Shown here one piece after another: positions 1 to 7,647 of a stretch of DNA of 64,000 bases. The DNA comes from Antrihabitans auranticaus (GTDB taxonomy: Bacteria > Actinomycetota > Actinomycetes > Mycobacteriales > Mycobacteriaceae). The notes under the pieces were generated by a model, which saw nothing but the letters and a program-made list of their open reading frames with translations, did not search any database and was not told the origin of the DNA. The first letter of the stretch is position 1. Every line of letters begins with the position of its first letter. The position numbers and the translations under genes were made by a program. Where the stretch lies: contig NZ_JAEMNW010000010.1 in assembly GCF_016481275.1 (NCBI RefSeq), positions 62,001 to 126,000 of the forward strand, read 5' to 3'.

Positions 1-174
1 CTTGACGCCTGTCGCGGGAGCGAAAACCTCGACCGCCGATGCGCCGCCTGCGACTGCGCGTGCGATGAGTCGCTCTACGAGCTCCACGCGCAAGCCGCCG
101 CTGGCGACCTGCGAAAGCTCGGCAACCGACGTTTCTGTACTCACTGCGCTGGTCGAATCAACTGTGCTGGTCAC
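1..174 (-). CDS. Aldehyde (possibly succinic semialdehyde) dehydrogenase, N-terminal fragment
   Basis: Only the first 58 codons of a minus-strand gene are inside the window; it runs off the left edge. A GTG start at 174 is preceded by an AGAGG ribosome binding site. After about 20 Ser/Thr-rich residues the protein reads LVERLIARAVAGG and then VEVFAPATGVK, which resembles the pre-catalytic N-terminus of NAD(P)-dependent aldehyde dehydrogenases of the succinic semialdehyde dehydrogenase kind. No catalytic residue is visible, so the name is an inference from a short stretch. It is divergent from the TetR gene and shares with it an intergenic region carrying two palindromes, so it is the likely target of that repressor. 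A GTG at 144 is an alternative start. Confidence 0.4.
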   Translation of the reverse strand, partial: MTSTVDSTSAVSTETSVAELSQVASGGLRVELVERLIARAVAGGASAVEVFAPATGVK

Positions 175-214
175 GTTCGTGCCTCTCGAGATCTTGTGAT
201 CGAACTGCATTTAA

Positions 215-247
215 TGAACATTGCTGTTCACCTAACACTAGTGTTAG
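215..247. promoter_or_regulatory. Two adjacent palindromes, probable TetR operators
   Basis: Between the divergent dehydrogenase-like and TetR genes lie TGAACA-TTGC-TGTTCA (215-230) and the perfect 16-bp palindrome CTAACACTAGTGTTAG (232-247), separated by one base. TetR proteins bind such palindromes as dimers and often repress themselves and a divergent gene. The second palindrome ends 18 bp before the TetR start. That this TetR binds here is inferred from position only. Confidence 0.6.
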
Positions 248-265
248 TTTAAACACGGAGGTGTG

Positions 266-925
266 ATGGAAGTCAAGAGCCAGCCCAAGCGTGGCCGACC
301 GCCACAATCGGCAGAGGACGCCGAGCGTGTCCGCGAGAGCATCGTCGCGGCTACGGCCGAGGTTTTCGCCGAACACGGGTCGCACGGCATGAGCGTCGCG
401 CTGATCCTCGAGCGCGCAGGCATAGCCCGCCCCACCTTCTACCGGTACTTCAGCAATGCCGACGAGCCGCTCAACGTTTTCCTCGACCGCACCGACCAAG
501 CACTCGTCAGAGGCATCGTCGGCGCAATCGGCGAAGCTGACGACGACGTCGCCATGGCCATCGCCGTTATCGATTCCTACCTCGAGTGGGCCGACCACTT
601 CGGTCCGGCGCTGCGCCCACTGTTCAGTGAGCTGTACGACCCCGCCTCCCCCGTATCGGTCCACCGGGAACGCGCACTCGATCAGGTCCGCACACTCGCC
701 GTCGCGCGGATGGTCGAACTCGGGCGACCGGTTCCCGATCCACTCGATCTCGATACTCTGCTCAACGCCTGCGAGTTCATCGTCTATCGCATCGCCGCTA
801 CCGAGAATCCCGATGCCGACCTCACTGCCCGCGCCCGGTCAGCGATGATTCGCGTCGCGATCGCGACATTGGGCCAGCCCGACGACCTGGTTCGTGCGCT
901 TTCGGTACCCGGCATCTTTCGATGA
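266..925 (+). CDS. TetR/AcrR family transcriptional regulator
   Basis: A 219-residue one-component regulator. After a basic tail (KRGRPP) the DNA-binding domain occupies about residues 18-65, with the recognition helix region ending GIARPTFYRYF, the classic TetR signature. The remaining part is an all-helical ligand-binding and dimer domain that does not reveal its ligand. The start is placed at ATG 266 because GGAGG at 257-261 gives normal spacing, while GTG at 263 would be too close. The gene is divergent from a probable aldehyde dehydrogenase and two palindromes lie in between, so autoregulation and control of that neighbour are likely. The family call is secure; the inducer is unknown. 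Confidence 0.9.
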   Translation: MEVKSQPKRGRPPQSAEDAERVRESIVAATAEVFAEHGSHGMSVALILERAGIARPTFYRYFSNADEPLNVFLDRTDQALVRGIVGAIGEADDDVAMAIAVIDSYLEWADHFGPALRPLFSELYDPASPVSVHRERALDQVRTLAVARMVELGRPVPDPLDLDTLLNACEFIVYRIAATENPDADLTARARSAMIRVAIATLGQPDDLVRALSVPGIFR

Positions 926-942
926 CGGCATCACGGGTGAAC

Positions 943-970
943 TGTCGATCTACCGTTGACTCATTCGTAT
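943..970 (+). promoter_or_regulatory. Candidate ECF42-type promoter
   Basis: TGTCGA (943-948) is followed after 17 bases by CGTAT (966-970), upstream of the DGPF-protein gene at 1023. As I recall it, ECF42 sigma factors recognise a TGTCGA -35 element and a CG(A/T)C-like -10 element, and drive the operon encoding their own DGPF partners. The -35 match is exact and the -10 match partial. An AAGGAGT-type ribosome binding site follows near 1013-1019. Confidence 0.5.
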
Positions 971-1022
971 AGAGGGTGAGACCGGCAGACAGCCGGTACG
1001 GCATTCCCACGAAGGAGTCACC

Positions 1023-1367
1023 ATGGCTCAGTACCTACTCAGTGTCGTTCAGCCGGCAGGGCCGATTCCGCCCGCCGACGAACTGGAGCAGATCGGCGCG
1101 CGCCTGGACGCGCTCAACGCCGAGATGAAGGCGGCGGGCGTGTGGGTCTTCGCGGGCGCACTGCACCCACCGAACACCGCGACCGTCCTGCGCCCGAACG
1201 GCAACGACGTACTCATGACAGACGGCCCCTTCGCAGAGGGCAAGGAATTTCTCGGCGGCTTCACGATCATCGATGCCGACGATCTGGATGCCGCCCTCGA
1301 CTGGGGACGAAGGCTCGCAGAAACGATTCCGTTGCCGATCGAGGTGCGTCCCTTCCAGGGCGCCTGA
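1023..1367 (+). CDS. YCII-related DGPF-domain protein
   Basis: A 114-residue cytoplasmic protein of the YCII/DGPF family. The diagnostic DGPF motif is at residues 67-70, inside MTDGPFAEGKEFLGGF, followed by a short helix and a final beta strand (IEVRPF). DGPF proteins are small ferredoxin-like folds, and no enzymatic reaction is firmly established for most of them. In actinobacteria they are typically encoded beside ECF42 sigma factors, and here the sigma gene begins 6 bp downstream, so the two form one transcription unit. The start ATG is preceded by a good AAGGAG sequence. Function is probably linked to the response run by the sigma factor; the substrate is unknown. Confidence 0.88.
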   Translation: MAQYLLSVVQPAGPIPPADELEQIGARLDALNAEMKAAGVWVFAGALHPPNTATVLRPNGNDVLMTDGPFAEGKEFLGGFTIIDADDLDAALDWGRRLAETIPLPIEVRPFQGA

Positions 1368-1373
1368 TCGACC

Positions 1374-2651
1374 GTGCCCGTTACCGAGGCCGACATCGCA
1401 CGCATCTTCCGCGCCGAACACGGACGGGCAGTGGCCGTTCTGGTCGGCGTCTTCAAAGACATCGACACCGCTGAAGACGCCGTCCAGGACGCATTCACCG
1501 TCGCCGTCGAACGATGGCCGACGACCGGCCTCCCGCCGAGTCCGGCCGGCTGGATCATCACGACCGCACGCAATCGTGCGATCGACAAACTACGTCGTGA
1601 AGCAACGCGAACAGACCGGCAGGCCGAAGCCGCCGCGTTGTATGGGCCTGGGTTGTATGGGCCTGGGTTGTATGGGCCTGGGTTGTATGGGGCCAACGAA
1701 TCGACCGAGGAGGGACCGGTGCGCGACGAACGGTTACGCCTGATGTTCACCTGCTGCCACCCGGCGCTCTCGGTGAATGCCCAAGTGGCGCTTACCTTAC
1801 GGTTGCTCGGCGGGCTCACCACGACCGAGATCGCCCGCGCGTTCCTGGTGCCGGAGACGACGGTCGCACAGCGACTCGTTCGCGCCAAAGCCAAGATCAA
1901 GGCGGCGAAGATTCCCTACCGGATCCCCCGCGACGCCGACCTCCCGGACCGCATGCGTTCGGTGCTGGCGGTCGTGTACCTGATCTTCAACGAGGGCTAC
2001 ACGGCGAGCAGCGGTGATCGCTTGGTCCGCGCCGAGTTGTGTGGCGAAGCAATCCGACTCGGTCGTGCGTTCGCAACCCTGATGCCGGACGAGCCGGAGG
2101 TCACCGGGCTGTTAGCTCTCTTGCTGATCATCGAGTCCCGACGCGATAGCCGCACGAACGCGGACGGCGACCTGATCACACTCGCCGAGCAGGACCGTCG
2201 ACTGTGGGACGCCGACCTGATCGCGGAGGGGCAGGCACTCGTCCGAGAGTGCTTGCGCCGCAATCGACCAGGGCAATACCAGATCCAAGCGGCGATCAAC
2301 GCCGTGCACAGTGATGCCCCGACCGGGGCGCAGACGGACTGGCGCCAGATCCTCGCGCTGTACGACCAACTCGCTGCGGTCGATCGGTCGCCGGTCGTGG
2401 CGCTGAACCGCGCGATAGCGGTCGGTGAGGTCGACGGCCCCGAAGCCGCACTCGCCATCGTCGACGCACTGGAACTACCGCGCTACCAGGTGCTCCACGC
2501 CGCGAGAGCCGAGTTCTTGGCACGCCTGGACCGCATTCCCGAAGCCGCTGCCGAGTACGACGAGGCGATCACACTTGCCGAAAATGCTTCCGAGCGAAGG
2601 TTTCTGGAAGGGAAGCGTCACGCACTTCAGCCCGGCGGCGGACATTCGTAG
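1374..2651 (+). CDS. ECF42-group RNA polymerase sigma factor with C-terminal TPR-like extension
   Basis: A 425-residue sigma-70 family factor. Region 2 covers about residues 5-78 (AEDAVQDAF, then [18 protein letters not shown]) and region 4 about 118-178 ([21 protein letters not shown]). The 240-residue C-terminal part ([40 protein letters not shown]) matches the long TPR-like extension that distinguishes ECF42 from ordinary ECF factors. It starts at GTG 1374, 6 bp after the DGPF gene. There is no anti-sigma gene; in this group the extension itself is thought to control activity. Residues 89-107 are an in-frame tandem repeat (LYGPG three times, then LYGAN) lying exactly in the linker between regions 2 and 4. 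Confidence 0.92.
   Translation: MPVTEADIARIFRAEHGRAVAVLVGVFKDIDTAEDAVQDAFTVAVERWPTTGLPPSPAGWIITTARNRAIDKLRREATRTDRQAEAAALYGPGLYGPGLYGPGLYGANESTEEGPVRDERLRLMFTCCHPALSVNAQVALTLRLLGGLTTTEIARAFLVPETTVAQRLVRAKAKIKAAKIPYRIPRDADLPDRMRSVLAVVYLIFNEGYTASSGDRLVRAELCGEAIRLGRAFATLMPDEPEVTGLLALLLIIESRRDSRTNADGDLITLAEQDRRLWDADLIAEGQALVRECLRRNRPGQYQIQAAINAVHSDAPTGAQTDWRQILALYDQLAAVDRSPVVALNRAIAVGEVDGPEAALAIVDALELPRYQVLHAARAEFLARLDRIPEAAAEYDEAITLAENASERRFLEGKRHALQPGGGHS
1638..1692 (+). repeat. 15-bp in-frame tandem repeat, about 3.7 copies
   Basis: The unit TTGTATGGGCCTGGG is repeated exactly at 1638-1652, 1653-1667 and 1668-1682, then partially to 1692. It encodes LYGPG units in the sigma-factor linker. The unit length is a multiple of three, so copy-number change would keep the frame. 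Confidence 0.95.
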
Positions 2652-3301
2652 TCGCCCATGAGCATCTGGGCCTTGAGGCTGATGCCCGGTGGTACTTCGA
2701 CCAACTCGCCGTCCTGAACAGTGGCAGTCGCACGTTGCAGGACAACGCCCTGCGCCTCGAGCCCGAACTCCGAGGTCCCGGAACCCGGCGCAGTCGGTGC
2801 GCCGTCGATCACGATGTCGAGCGGATTCTTGTTGACGTAGGTGTTCCCCTGAGCCTGCAGGAATGCATTCGCGTCGAACACATTCAGCACCAGCCCGTTG
2901 ACCTGGATCTCATCGGTCGACGGATCGTCGTCGCCCGCCTCGATCAACAACGTCACCGTCTGACCGAGCAGCGACGCTTTCTCGGTCAGGCAGATCCCGT
3001 TCGCTTGGCCGGTTCCGATCAGGAAAGAGGCGACGTACTCGTCGTAGATGCTGCCGTCGACGTTCTTGACCGGCACCTTTCGCACGATTGCTGCGACGTG
3101 GTCCGTGGTCAAGCCATCGGCGGCCAACTGCCCTCGGCTTGTCGTTGCGACGTATGTCGAGCCGAACGCTCCTGTCGCCATGCTGTAGGCCATGCCGAAC
3201 ACGAGCAGGAACGCGGTGCCTATCGCGATCGAAGCTCGGCCCCAGCGGGTCCGGTATTCGACGGATTCCGACGGCTGAGTCGCTGATTCTCGGTCGGTCA
3301 C
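2627..3301 (-). CDS. DUF6230-like anchored or exported protein
   Basis: A 224-residue protein, last gene of a six-gene minus-strand operon. The GTG start at 3301 overlaps the upstream stop as GTGA. A membrane segment at about residues 22-42 ([19 protein letters not shown]) is followed by an extracytoplasmic domain predicted to be beta-rich. Features shared with the two other DUF6230-like proteins of the operon are a central GICL segment with one cysteine, an FGLEA segment late in the chain, and a cysteine close to the C-terminus (DYECPPPG). The two cysteines could form a disulfide outside the membrane. Streptomyces relatives are, from memory, sometimes labelled cholesterol esterase, but I see no Ser-His-Asp hydrolase motif. 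Function unknown. Confidence 0.75.
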   Translation of the reverse strand: MTDRESATQPSESVEYRTRWGRASIAIGTAFLLVFGMAYSMATGAFGSTYVATTSRGQLAADGLTTDHVAAIVRKVPVKNVDGSIYDEYVASFLIGTGQANGICLTEKASLLGQTVTLLIEAGDDDPSTDEIQVNGLVLNVFDANAFLQAQGNTYVNKNPLDIVIDGAPTAPGSGTSEFGLEAQGVVLQRATATVQDGELVEVPPGISLKAQMLMGDYECPPPG

Positions 3302-4071
3302 TGGGTCACCGCCACGCCCGCCAGCGGGGCGGTCACCGAGGGCAGACCGGGTTCGGTCGTCACCTTGATCGTGTACGCATAGACGTCGAGGTTCTCGGCC
3401 GGCAGCATCGCAGGCAGCGGGACCCCGGCATCGATGAAGACCTCGAGCAGCGGCAGCAGTGTCTTCAACGGGAGACACGGTCCAAAGTCAGCAAGCGGAG
3501 TGCCCTGGAACTGCGCGAATATCTGCGCGATCGTCGCAAGGACCGAATTCAATCTGCCGCCGAAAACTCCCGCGTACCCCACCGCGACCGCATAGAACGT
3601 GTCCGGCGTGACGCAGAGGTCGAAACCCTCGACGGAAAGCCACATCTCGACGATCGACCCCTGGTCGTTGCCTGCAATAGCAGCCTGCGCCGGATCACCC
3701 TTGTTCGGATTCGTGATTGCGAAGCGATGACCGCCGACCGTGTGGCTGATGATCGTGTCGTCGAGGTCGATTCGGTTCACGCGCAGGTACACACTCGGCG
3801 GCGAGAAGCTCCCGTCCGCAAGCTGCAGCACCTGGTTGACTGCGATTTTCTGTAGTCCGTACACGCGGGCCGTCGGAGCTTCGATCCGGACCGGAACCGA
3901 GCTCGGCACATAACCGATCGATGCGGGCGGGTCCGCGGGAGCCTCTTTGAAGCCGAGGCCGGACGCAAGGTTGGCCGGGCCGTACGCGGAGACCGCGATT
4001 ACCGATGCGGTTGCGAGGATCGTGGCTTTTCGCCGAACGCTGCCGCACCTCGATGTCTTCTCACCGATCAT
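3298..4071 (-). CDS. Exported protein of unknown function in the DUF6230/DUF6114 operon
   Basis: A 257-residue protein. The ATG at 4071 overlaps the stop of the upstream DUF6114 gene as ATGA. An N-terminal hydrophobic signal (ATILATASVIAVSAYG) suggests export. The mature part has segments suggestive of beta strands (RIEAPTARVYGLQKI, VYLRVNRIDLDD) and a hydrophobic helical stretch (RLNSVLATIAQIFAQF), with two cysteines (DLCVTPDTF and GPCLPL) that may pair. I do not recognise the family. Its fixed position between a DUF6114 and a DUF6230-like gene, with overlapping ends on both sides, implies translational coupling and a role in the same envelope complex. A secreted partner or adaptor is a guess only. 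Confidence 0.7.
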   Translation of the reverse strand: MIGEKTSRCGSVRRKATILATASVIAVSAYGPANLASGLGFKEAPADPPASIGYVPSSVPVRIEAPTARVYGLQKIAVNQVLQLADGSFSPPSVYLRVNRIDLDDTIISHTVGGHRFAITNPNKGDPAQAAIAGNDQGSIVEMWLSVEGFDLCVTPDTFYAVAVGYAGVFGGRLNSVLATIAQIFAQFQGTPLADFGPCLPLKTLLPLLEVFIDAGVPLPAMLPAENLDVYAYTIKVTTEPGLPSVTAPLAGVAVTQ

Positions 4072-4616
4072 GCGGTCGACTCGCTCGGTTCCTTCGCCGC
4101 CCCGGCCTCGGCTTGCTTCGCCTTCGCCGTCTTGCGCAATCCGCGCCGACGAGCTTTCGTCGCACCCCAGCTCAGCGTCATGGCGCTGCCGATGATCCCG
4201 AAGAACATGCCGATGAAGAAGCCGCCCAGATTGGAGATAACGAACGAGGCGACCGCGAGCAGAAGCCCGATGAGTCCTGCGAAGAAGCGCTGACTCGGCG
4301 CAAGCCACGCGGCAACACCGCAGAGGATCAGCCCGCCACCGGACAGCCAGCCGCCGAACCCGGTCAAACCGGCAGACATCATGATCTGCAGTTCGACCAT
4401 CGACATCCGCAGGATGAACCAGCCGCCGAGAATCATCCAGAGGCCGCCCCAGAACGGCCGGGTCCGGCGGAAGCCGCGAAACCATGCCCTGGCCAGGGCG
4501 ACTCGCGGCTTCGCCAGCGCGACGATGGCAGCGACGGTCGGGAGTTTCTTCGCCGGCGCCGACTCCGTTTCGCTCTGCTCCGCGTCGCTTTGCTCGGTGT
4601 CGTGGGCGCTCAGCAA
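4068..4616 (-). CDS. DUF6114-like integral membrane protein (copy 2)
   Basis: A 182-residue membrane protein with a TTG start at 4616, supported by GGGGGAGG seven bases upstream; TTG overlaps the stop of the preceding gene. A cytoplasmic N-terminal stretch rich in Glu/Ser/Ala (about 30 residues) precedes the motif RTRPFWGGLWMILGGW and four hydrophobic segments, ending SNLGGFFIGMFFGIIG. The motifs RPFWGGL and SNLGGF-x2-GM are shared with the shorter copy at 5359-5751, so the operon holds a duplicated DUF6230-DUF6114 pair. After the last helix comes a Lys/Arg/Ala-rich tail. No catalytic motif is visible; an anchor or channel-like scaffold for the partner proteins is inferred. Confidence 0.8.
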   Translation of the reverse strand: MLSAHDTEQSDAEQSETESAPAKKLPTVAAIVALAKPRVALARAWFRGFRRTRPFWGGLWMILGGWFILRMSMVELQIMMSAGLTGFGGWLSGGGLILCGVAAWLAPSQRFFAGLIGLLLAVASFVISNLGGFFIGMFFGIIGSAMTLSWGATKARRRGLRKTAKAKQAEAGAAKEPSESTA

Positions 4617-5362
4617 CTCGTGACCTCCCCCGCCTGGATCGACGCTTCGAACACCGGCGCCTCGAGGGAGCCGAGGATGCTCGCGCCGTAGGCACTACCG
4701 GAGACGTCGTTGAGCACGGCGGTGCCGTTCGTCGCGTCGAGGCCGAAGCCACCGGGCTGGCCACCGAGCGACTGCCCGTTCAACGAGATCTCGTCCGCGG
4801 ATTTGCCGAGCAGAGCATTTGTCAGCGCCACGTCATGGGCGACCAGACCCTCGACGTCGAACTGCACGTTCGCTCCGGTTGCCTTCTGCTCGCCTTCCGG
4901 CACGGAGAGGACCACCGAGTACGTCACGCCCATCAGGGACTGCTTGGCGATCATGCAGATTCCGTCGATCTCACCGCTGCCGAGCGCCGCGTGCAGAATG
5001 CCCTTGGGCGTGCTGTTGCCCTGGTCGTCCTTCACGCTCGCCGAGGCCATCACGATCCCGAGGCCCTGGGCCGTGACCTTGTTGATGTGCAGATCGATCG
5101 GCTGATTGGCAACGTTGAAGTTCGCGGCGAGCGCACCTTGGCTGATCGCGGTGCCGATCGCGACAACCGCCGCACCGGTCGGGATCAAGACCAGCGACCC
5201 TCGGCCCCACCGAGTCCCAGCCTTGGCTTTGCCTTCGGATTCCTCGAGCAGATGATCGCTCCAGGAATGGACGGAGGCGGTGGCTCGCTCGCGGGAGGCG
5301 CGCGCGCGATCGGCCACCGCTTCGCCGATGCCGCTGGCCAGGCGCGGGACTGAGAGTTTCAT
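4610..5362 (-). CDS. DUF6230-like anchored protein
   Basis: A 250-residue protein starting at ATG 5362, which overlaps the upstream DUF6114 stop as ATGA. About 55 polar residues (RARASRERATASVHSW) precede one membrane segment (GSLVLIPTGAAVVAIGTAI) and an extracytoplasmic domain: NFNVANQPIDLHINKVTAQG, a central GICM cysteine segment, GGFGLDA, and a C-terminal cysteine (GEVTSC). This matches the pattern of the other two DUF6230-like proteins. The gene ends inside the start of the next DUF6114 gene (7-bp overlap), so pair-wise coupled synthesis is likely. Enzymatic activity cannot be supported from the sequence. Confidence 0.78.
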   Translation of the reverse strand: MKLSVPRLASGIGEAVADRARASRERATASVHSWSDHLLEESEGKAKAGTRWGRGSLVLIPTGAAVVAIGTAISQGALAANFNVANQPIDLHINKVTAQGLGIVMASASVKDDQGNSTPKGILHAALGSGEIDGICMIAKQSLMGVTYSVVLSVPEGEQKATGANVQFDVEGLVAHDVALTNALLGKSADEISLNGQSLGGQPGGFGLDATNGTAVLNDVSGSAYGASILGSLEAPVFEASIQAGEVTSC

Positions 5363-5751
5363 TTGGTGGATCCTTCCAGCGTGCGTGGAGCAGGTGTTTC
5401 GATGTCGGCCGGCCGCCAGCCGAAGGCCATGCAGCCACCGGCGATTCCGAGCATCATCCCGACGACGAATCCGCCGAGATTCGACACGGGAAACGAGACG
5501 AGCGAGACGAGCACGGCGACGACGCCCGCAGCCCGTCGCAGATCCGACCGAAACCAGACGGTCAGACCCATTGCCATGAGCAGCAGGCTGCAAAGGTAGC
5601 CGCCGATTCCGCCGATACCGAGATGAACGATTTCAGTTATCGGGCCAAGCGGTAGCCAGCCGATAATTGCGCCGCCGACGATCATGAAAAGCCCGCCCCA
5701 GAAAGGCCTGGTCCAGCGGAACTCGCGGAAACGCGTCAGCAATTTCTTCAC
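5359..5751 (-). CDS. DUF6114-like integral membrane protein (copy 1)
   Basis: A 130-residue membrane protein. The N-terminus KKLLTRFREFRWTRPFWGGLFMIVGG leads into four hydrophobic segments (including LCSLLLMAMGLTVWF and VVAVLVSLVSFPVSNLGGF). The end VVGMMLGIAGGCMAFGW is the family signature seen also in the copy at 4068-4616. It begins 9 bp after the stop of the first DUF6230-like gene and overlaps the next one by four bases. It is shorter than its paralogue because it lacks the acidic N-terminal and basic C-terminal tails. No transport motif is visible. Confidence 0.8.
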   Translation of the reverse strand: MKKLLTRFREFRWTRPFWGGLFMIVGGAIIGWLPLGPITEIVHLGIGGIGGYLCSLLLMAMGLTVWFRSDLRRAAGVVAVLVSLVSFPVSNLGGFVVGMMLGIAGGCMAFGWRPADIETPAPRTLEGSTK

Positions 5752-5760
5752 TCTGTCACC

Positions 5761-6441
5761 TCAGTAGCACTCGCCGTTTTCGGTGCCACTGCCGTGACCG
5801 ATCTTCGGAATCCCGATTCCGTTCAGCTGCGCTGTTCCCGAGATGGTCGCGCCGCTCGCGGAGGCGCGCAACTCACCCATCTTGACGAGCCCCGGCACCT
5901 CGAGCCCGAGGGCTCCCGAAGGCCCGCCGGACAGGTCGTTGAGTTCGGAAGCGTCCTTGTTGATCAACACCGGTGCGTCGACGTTGGCCGCGTCGGTAGC
6001 CGGAGCTTCGCCGTTGTTCGTCGACGCACTGAGCGACGCGCCACGGATATACATCTTGTCGGCCGCGGCCTCCATGTCTTTGACCGTCGTATTTCCGCTG
6101 CTACTGATCTGCAGCGTGTTTGTTCCGACGATCGGCAACGTCAGCACGAGGGAAATACACATTCCCTCCGTGAGCTCCGCCTCCGGCAGGCCGGCCATCA
6201 AGACAGGCGCCTGCGAACCGTCTTTCATTTTGATCGAGCTCGGATATGCGGAAAGCCCTTGCGGCGCAATCGCAGCGGCGCCGTTCGAGGTGAGCTTGAA
6301 TTGCTGACCGGAAATCGCGAGGTGCAGTGGAAGTACGCCCTGAATGGTCATTACGGTCAGCGCGAGTACGCCCAGAATTGCTGGAATGAAGAGCATCAAC
6401 GCCTGTCGCCACCGCGTACGGCCGCGGTCTGCTTTTTGCAT
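5761..6441 (-). CDS. DUF6230-like anchored protein, first gene of the operon
   Basis: A 226-residue protein. The start is ATG 6441 behind GAGGGGGCACA; an upstream in-frame start would add residues unlike the family. One membrane segment (LMLFIPAILGVLALTVMTIQG, about residues 15-35) precedes HLAISGQQFKLTSNG, the segment that opens the extracytoplasmic domain in this family. The central cysteine (EGMCISLVL), the GALGLEV segment and the terminal cysteine (NGECY) align with the paralogues. As the promoter-proximal gene it should be the most strongly expressed of the set. The roughly 90 bp upstream (6442-6528) must hold the operon promoter; I could not define it. Confidence 0.8.
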   Translation of the reverse strand: MQKADRGRTRWRQALMLFIPAILGVLALTVMTIQGVLPLHLAISGQQFKLTSNGAAAIAPQGLSAYPSSIKMKDGSQAPVLMAGLPEAELTEGMCISLVLTLPIVGTNTLQISSSGNTTVKDMEAAADKMYIRGASLSASTNNGEAPATDAANVDAPVLINKDASELNDLSGGPSGALGLEVPGLVKMGELRASASGATISGTAQLNGIGIPKIGHGSGTENGECY

Positions 6442-6528
6442 TGTGCCCCCTCGCGGTCGGTCGCAGATAGCCGACAAACTATCGCACAAGCCCACCCCGC
6501 CGTGGCGATTGCTGATTATTTTCCTGGG

Positions 6529-7188
6529 TCAGCGAGTCTCAGACACCTCTTGGTCGTTCTCGGCGCCGGTGTAGAAGGCGATGGTCCGGTTCCCGACCGT
6601 CCGCGCATGCTCAGGATCGGTTCCGGAAGCGATATCGGCGTCACTCCAACCCACACCGCTCGCCGTTATGAACTCGATTCCTTCGGGGCTCATCGACCAC
6701 TGCTCGAATGCCGCGGGGTCGACGGCAGCACCGGAAGCCAGGTGCATGGCCAGCCCGCGCACGCTCAATTCCCAGCCGATCCCCACCGCGCCGGGCCCGT
6801 ACTGCGTCCATCTCTCGTCGTCGACATGCGCGATGTGTTCGAGTTCGAATCGCGTCCGCTCCGCACCCTCGGATACGAGCCGCAGCTCGATCCAGCTCGT
6901 ATCGCCACCGTATTCCCAAGTAGCAGTGAAGCTTTCCGGCGGATTACAGGTCTGCACCGTGCCGCCCGCGTTGCCTTCCAACTGATACCGACCGCCGATT
7001 CGCAACTCGCCGGTAACCGGAAGGAACCACCTCGGAATCCGCTCGGCATTGGTACATGCGTCCCAGACATCGTCGATCGCGGAATTGTAGGACTGACTGA
7101 TCTTGGTCACGCGCGCTTCGCCCGACTCGAGCGTTCGGCTGCCGACCACGCGTCGGACGGAATTGATCTGGTCGGTTACGTCGGTCAT
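6529..7188 (-). CDS. SRPBCC family protein (AHSA1-like)
   Basis: A 219-residue START-like (SRPBCC) protein. The opening strand and helix read TKISQSYNSAIDDVWDACTNAERIPRWFLPVTGELRIGGRYQLEGNAGG, and SFTATWEYGG with the following strands completes the helix-grip fold of the activator-of-Hsp90-ATPase-like group, which binds hydrophobic ligands. The gene is coupled to the ArsR gene: ATG 7188 overlaps its stop, and an AGGAG sits seven bases upstream. ArsR-SRPBCC pairs are common in actinobacteria, with the regulator controlling both genes. The ligand is not evident. GTG 7191 is a less likely start. Confidence 0.88.
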   Translation of the reverse strand: MTDVTDQINSVRRVVGSRTLESGEARVTKISQSYNSAIDDVWDACTNAERIPRWFLPVTGELRIGGRYQLEGNAGGTVQTCNPPESFTATWEYGGDTSWIELRLVSEGAERTRFELEHIAHVDDERWTQYGPGAVGIGWELSVRGLAMHLASGAAVDPAAFEQWSMSPEGIEFITASGVGWSDADIASGTDPEHARTVGNRTIAFYTGAENDQEVSETR

Positions 7189-7562
7189 CACGAATCTCCT
7201 CGGTTTCGGTCTTCTTCTTGTTGCAGCCGGCGCTCTCGCTTACCACGCGCGAGCTCGGTCTCCAGCGCCGCCAGACGGGGTGCCCAGAATCTGCGGAACC
7301 CGTCCAACCACTGATCGACGTCACGCAGGGGGCCGGCGTCGACGGCGTAGAGCCGTCGCGCACCATCGCGCCTGACAGTGGCGAAACCGTTCTCTCGCAA
7401 CACCTTCAGGTGCTGTGAGACGGCCGGTTGACTGATCCCGAACTCGTCCCGCACCACAGCGCAGATTGCGCCCGAAGTCAGTTCACCTTCTGCGAGCAGC
7501 TCGAGAATCCGGCGTCTCACCGGATCCCCCAGGACGTCGAATGCGTGCACGAGGGAAAGCAT
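7188..7562 (-). CDS. ArsR family winged-helix repressor
   Basis: A 124-residue regulator: FDVLGDPVRRRILELLAEGELTSG, then FGISQPAVSQHLKVLRENGFATVRRDGARRLYAV, the complete ArsR winged helix-turn-helix. No CxC or other metal-site cysteines are present, so it is not an arsenic-type sensor; it fits the ArsR class paired with SRPBCC proteins. A 20-bp perfect palindrome lies seven bases upstream of its start, ideally placed for autorepression of the ArsR-SRPBCC operon. The C-terminal end is highly charged (ARGKRERRLQQEEDRNRG). Confidence 0.92.
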   Translation of the reverse strand: MLSLVHAFDVLGDPVRRRILELLAEGELTSGAICAVVRDEFGISQPAVSQHLKVLRENGFATVRRDGARRLYAVDAGPLRDVDQWLDGFRRFWAPRLAALETELARGKRERRLQQEEDRNRGDS

Positions 7563-7568
7563 ATCAGG

Positions 7569-7588
7569 CGTTGCTTATATAAGCAACG
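7569..7588. promoter_or_regulatory. Perfect 20-bp palindrome, ArsR operator
   Basis: CGTTGCTTATATAAGCAACG is perfectly self-complementary and sits immediately upstream of the ArsR start codon at 7562. The AT-rich centre in a GC-rich region suggests it overlaps the promoter, as is usual for ArsR operators. The divergent azlC start at 7648 is only 60 bp away, so the site could also affect azlCD. Confidence 0.75.
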
Positions 7589-7647
7589 GATGAAATCAAC
7601 CTAAATCGGCTTGACCGGCCGCACACGCCCTGACAAGCATCGCTGTC

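Noticed and set aside
4471-4764. Long N-terminal extension of the exported protein gene at 3298-4071
   Set aside because: It reads through the out-of-frame shadow of the DUF6114 gene; ATG 4071 gives a signal peptide and an ATGA overlap.
6841-6870. tRNA-like GTTCGAATC string
   Set aside because: It lies within the SRPBCC coding sequence, with no surrounding cloverleaf.
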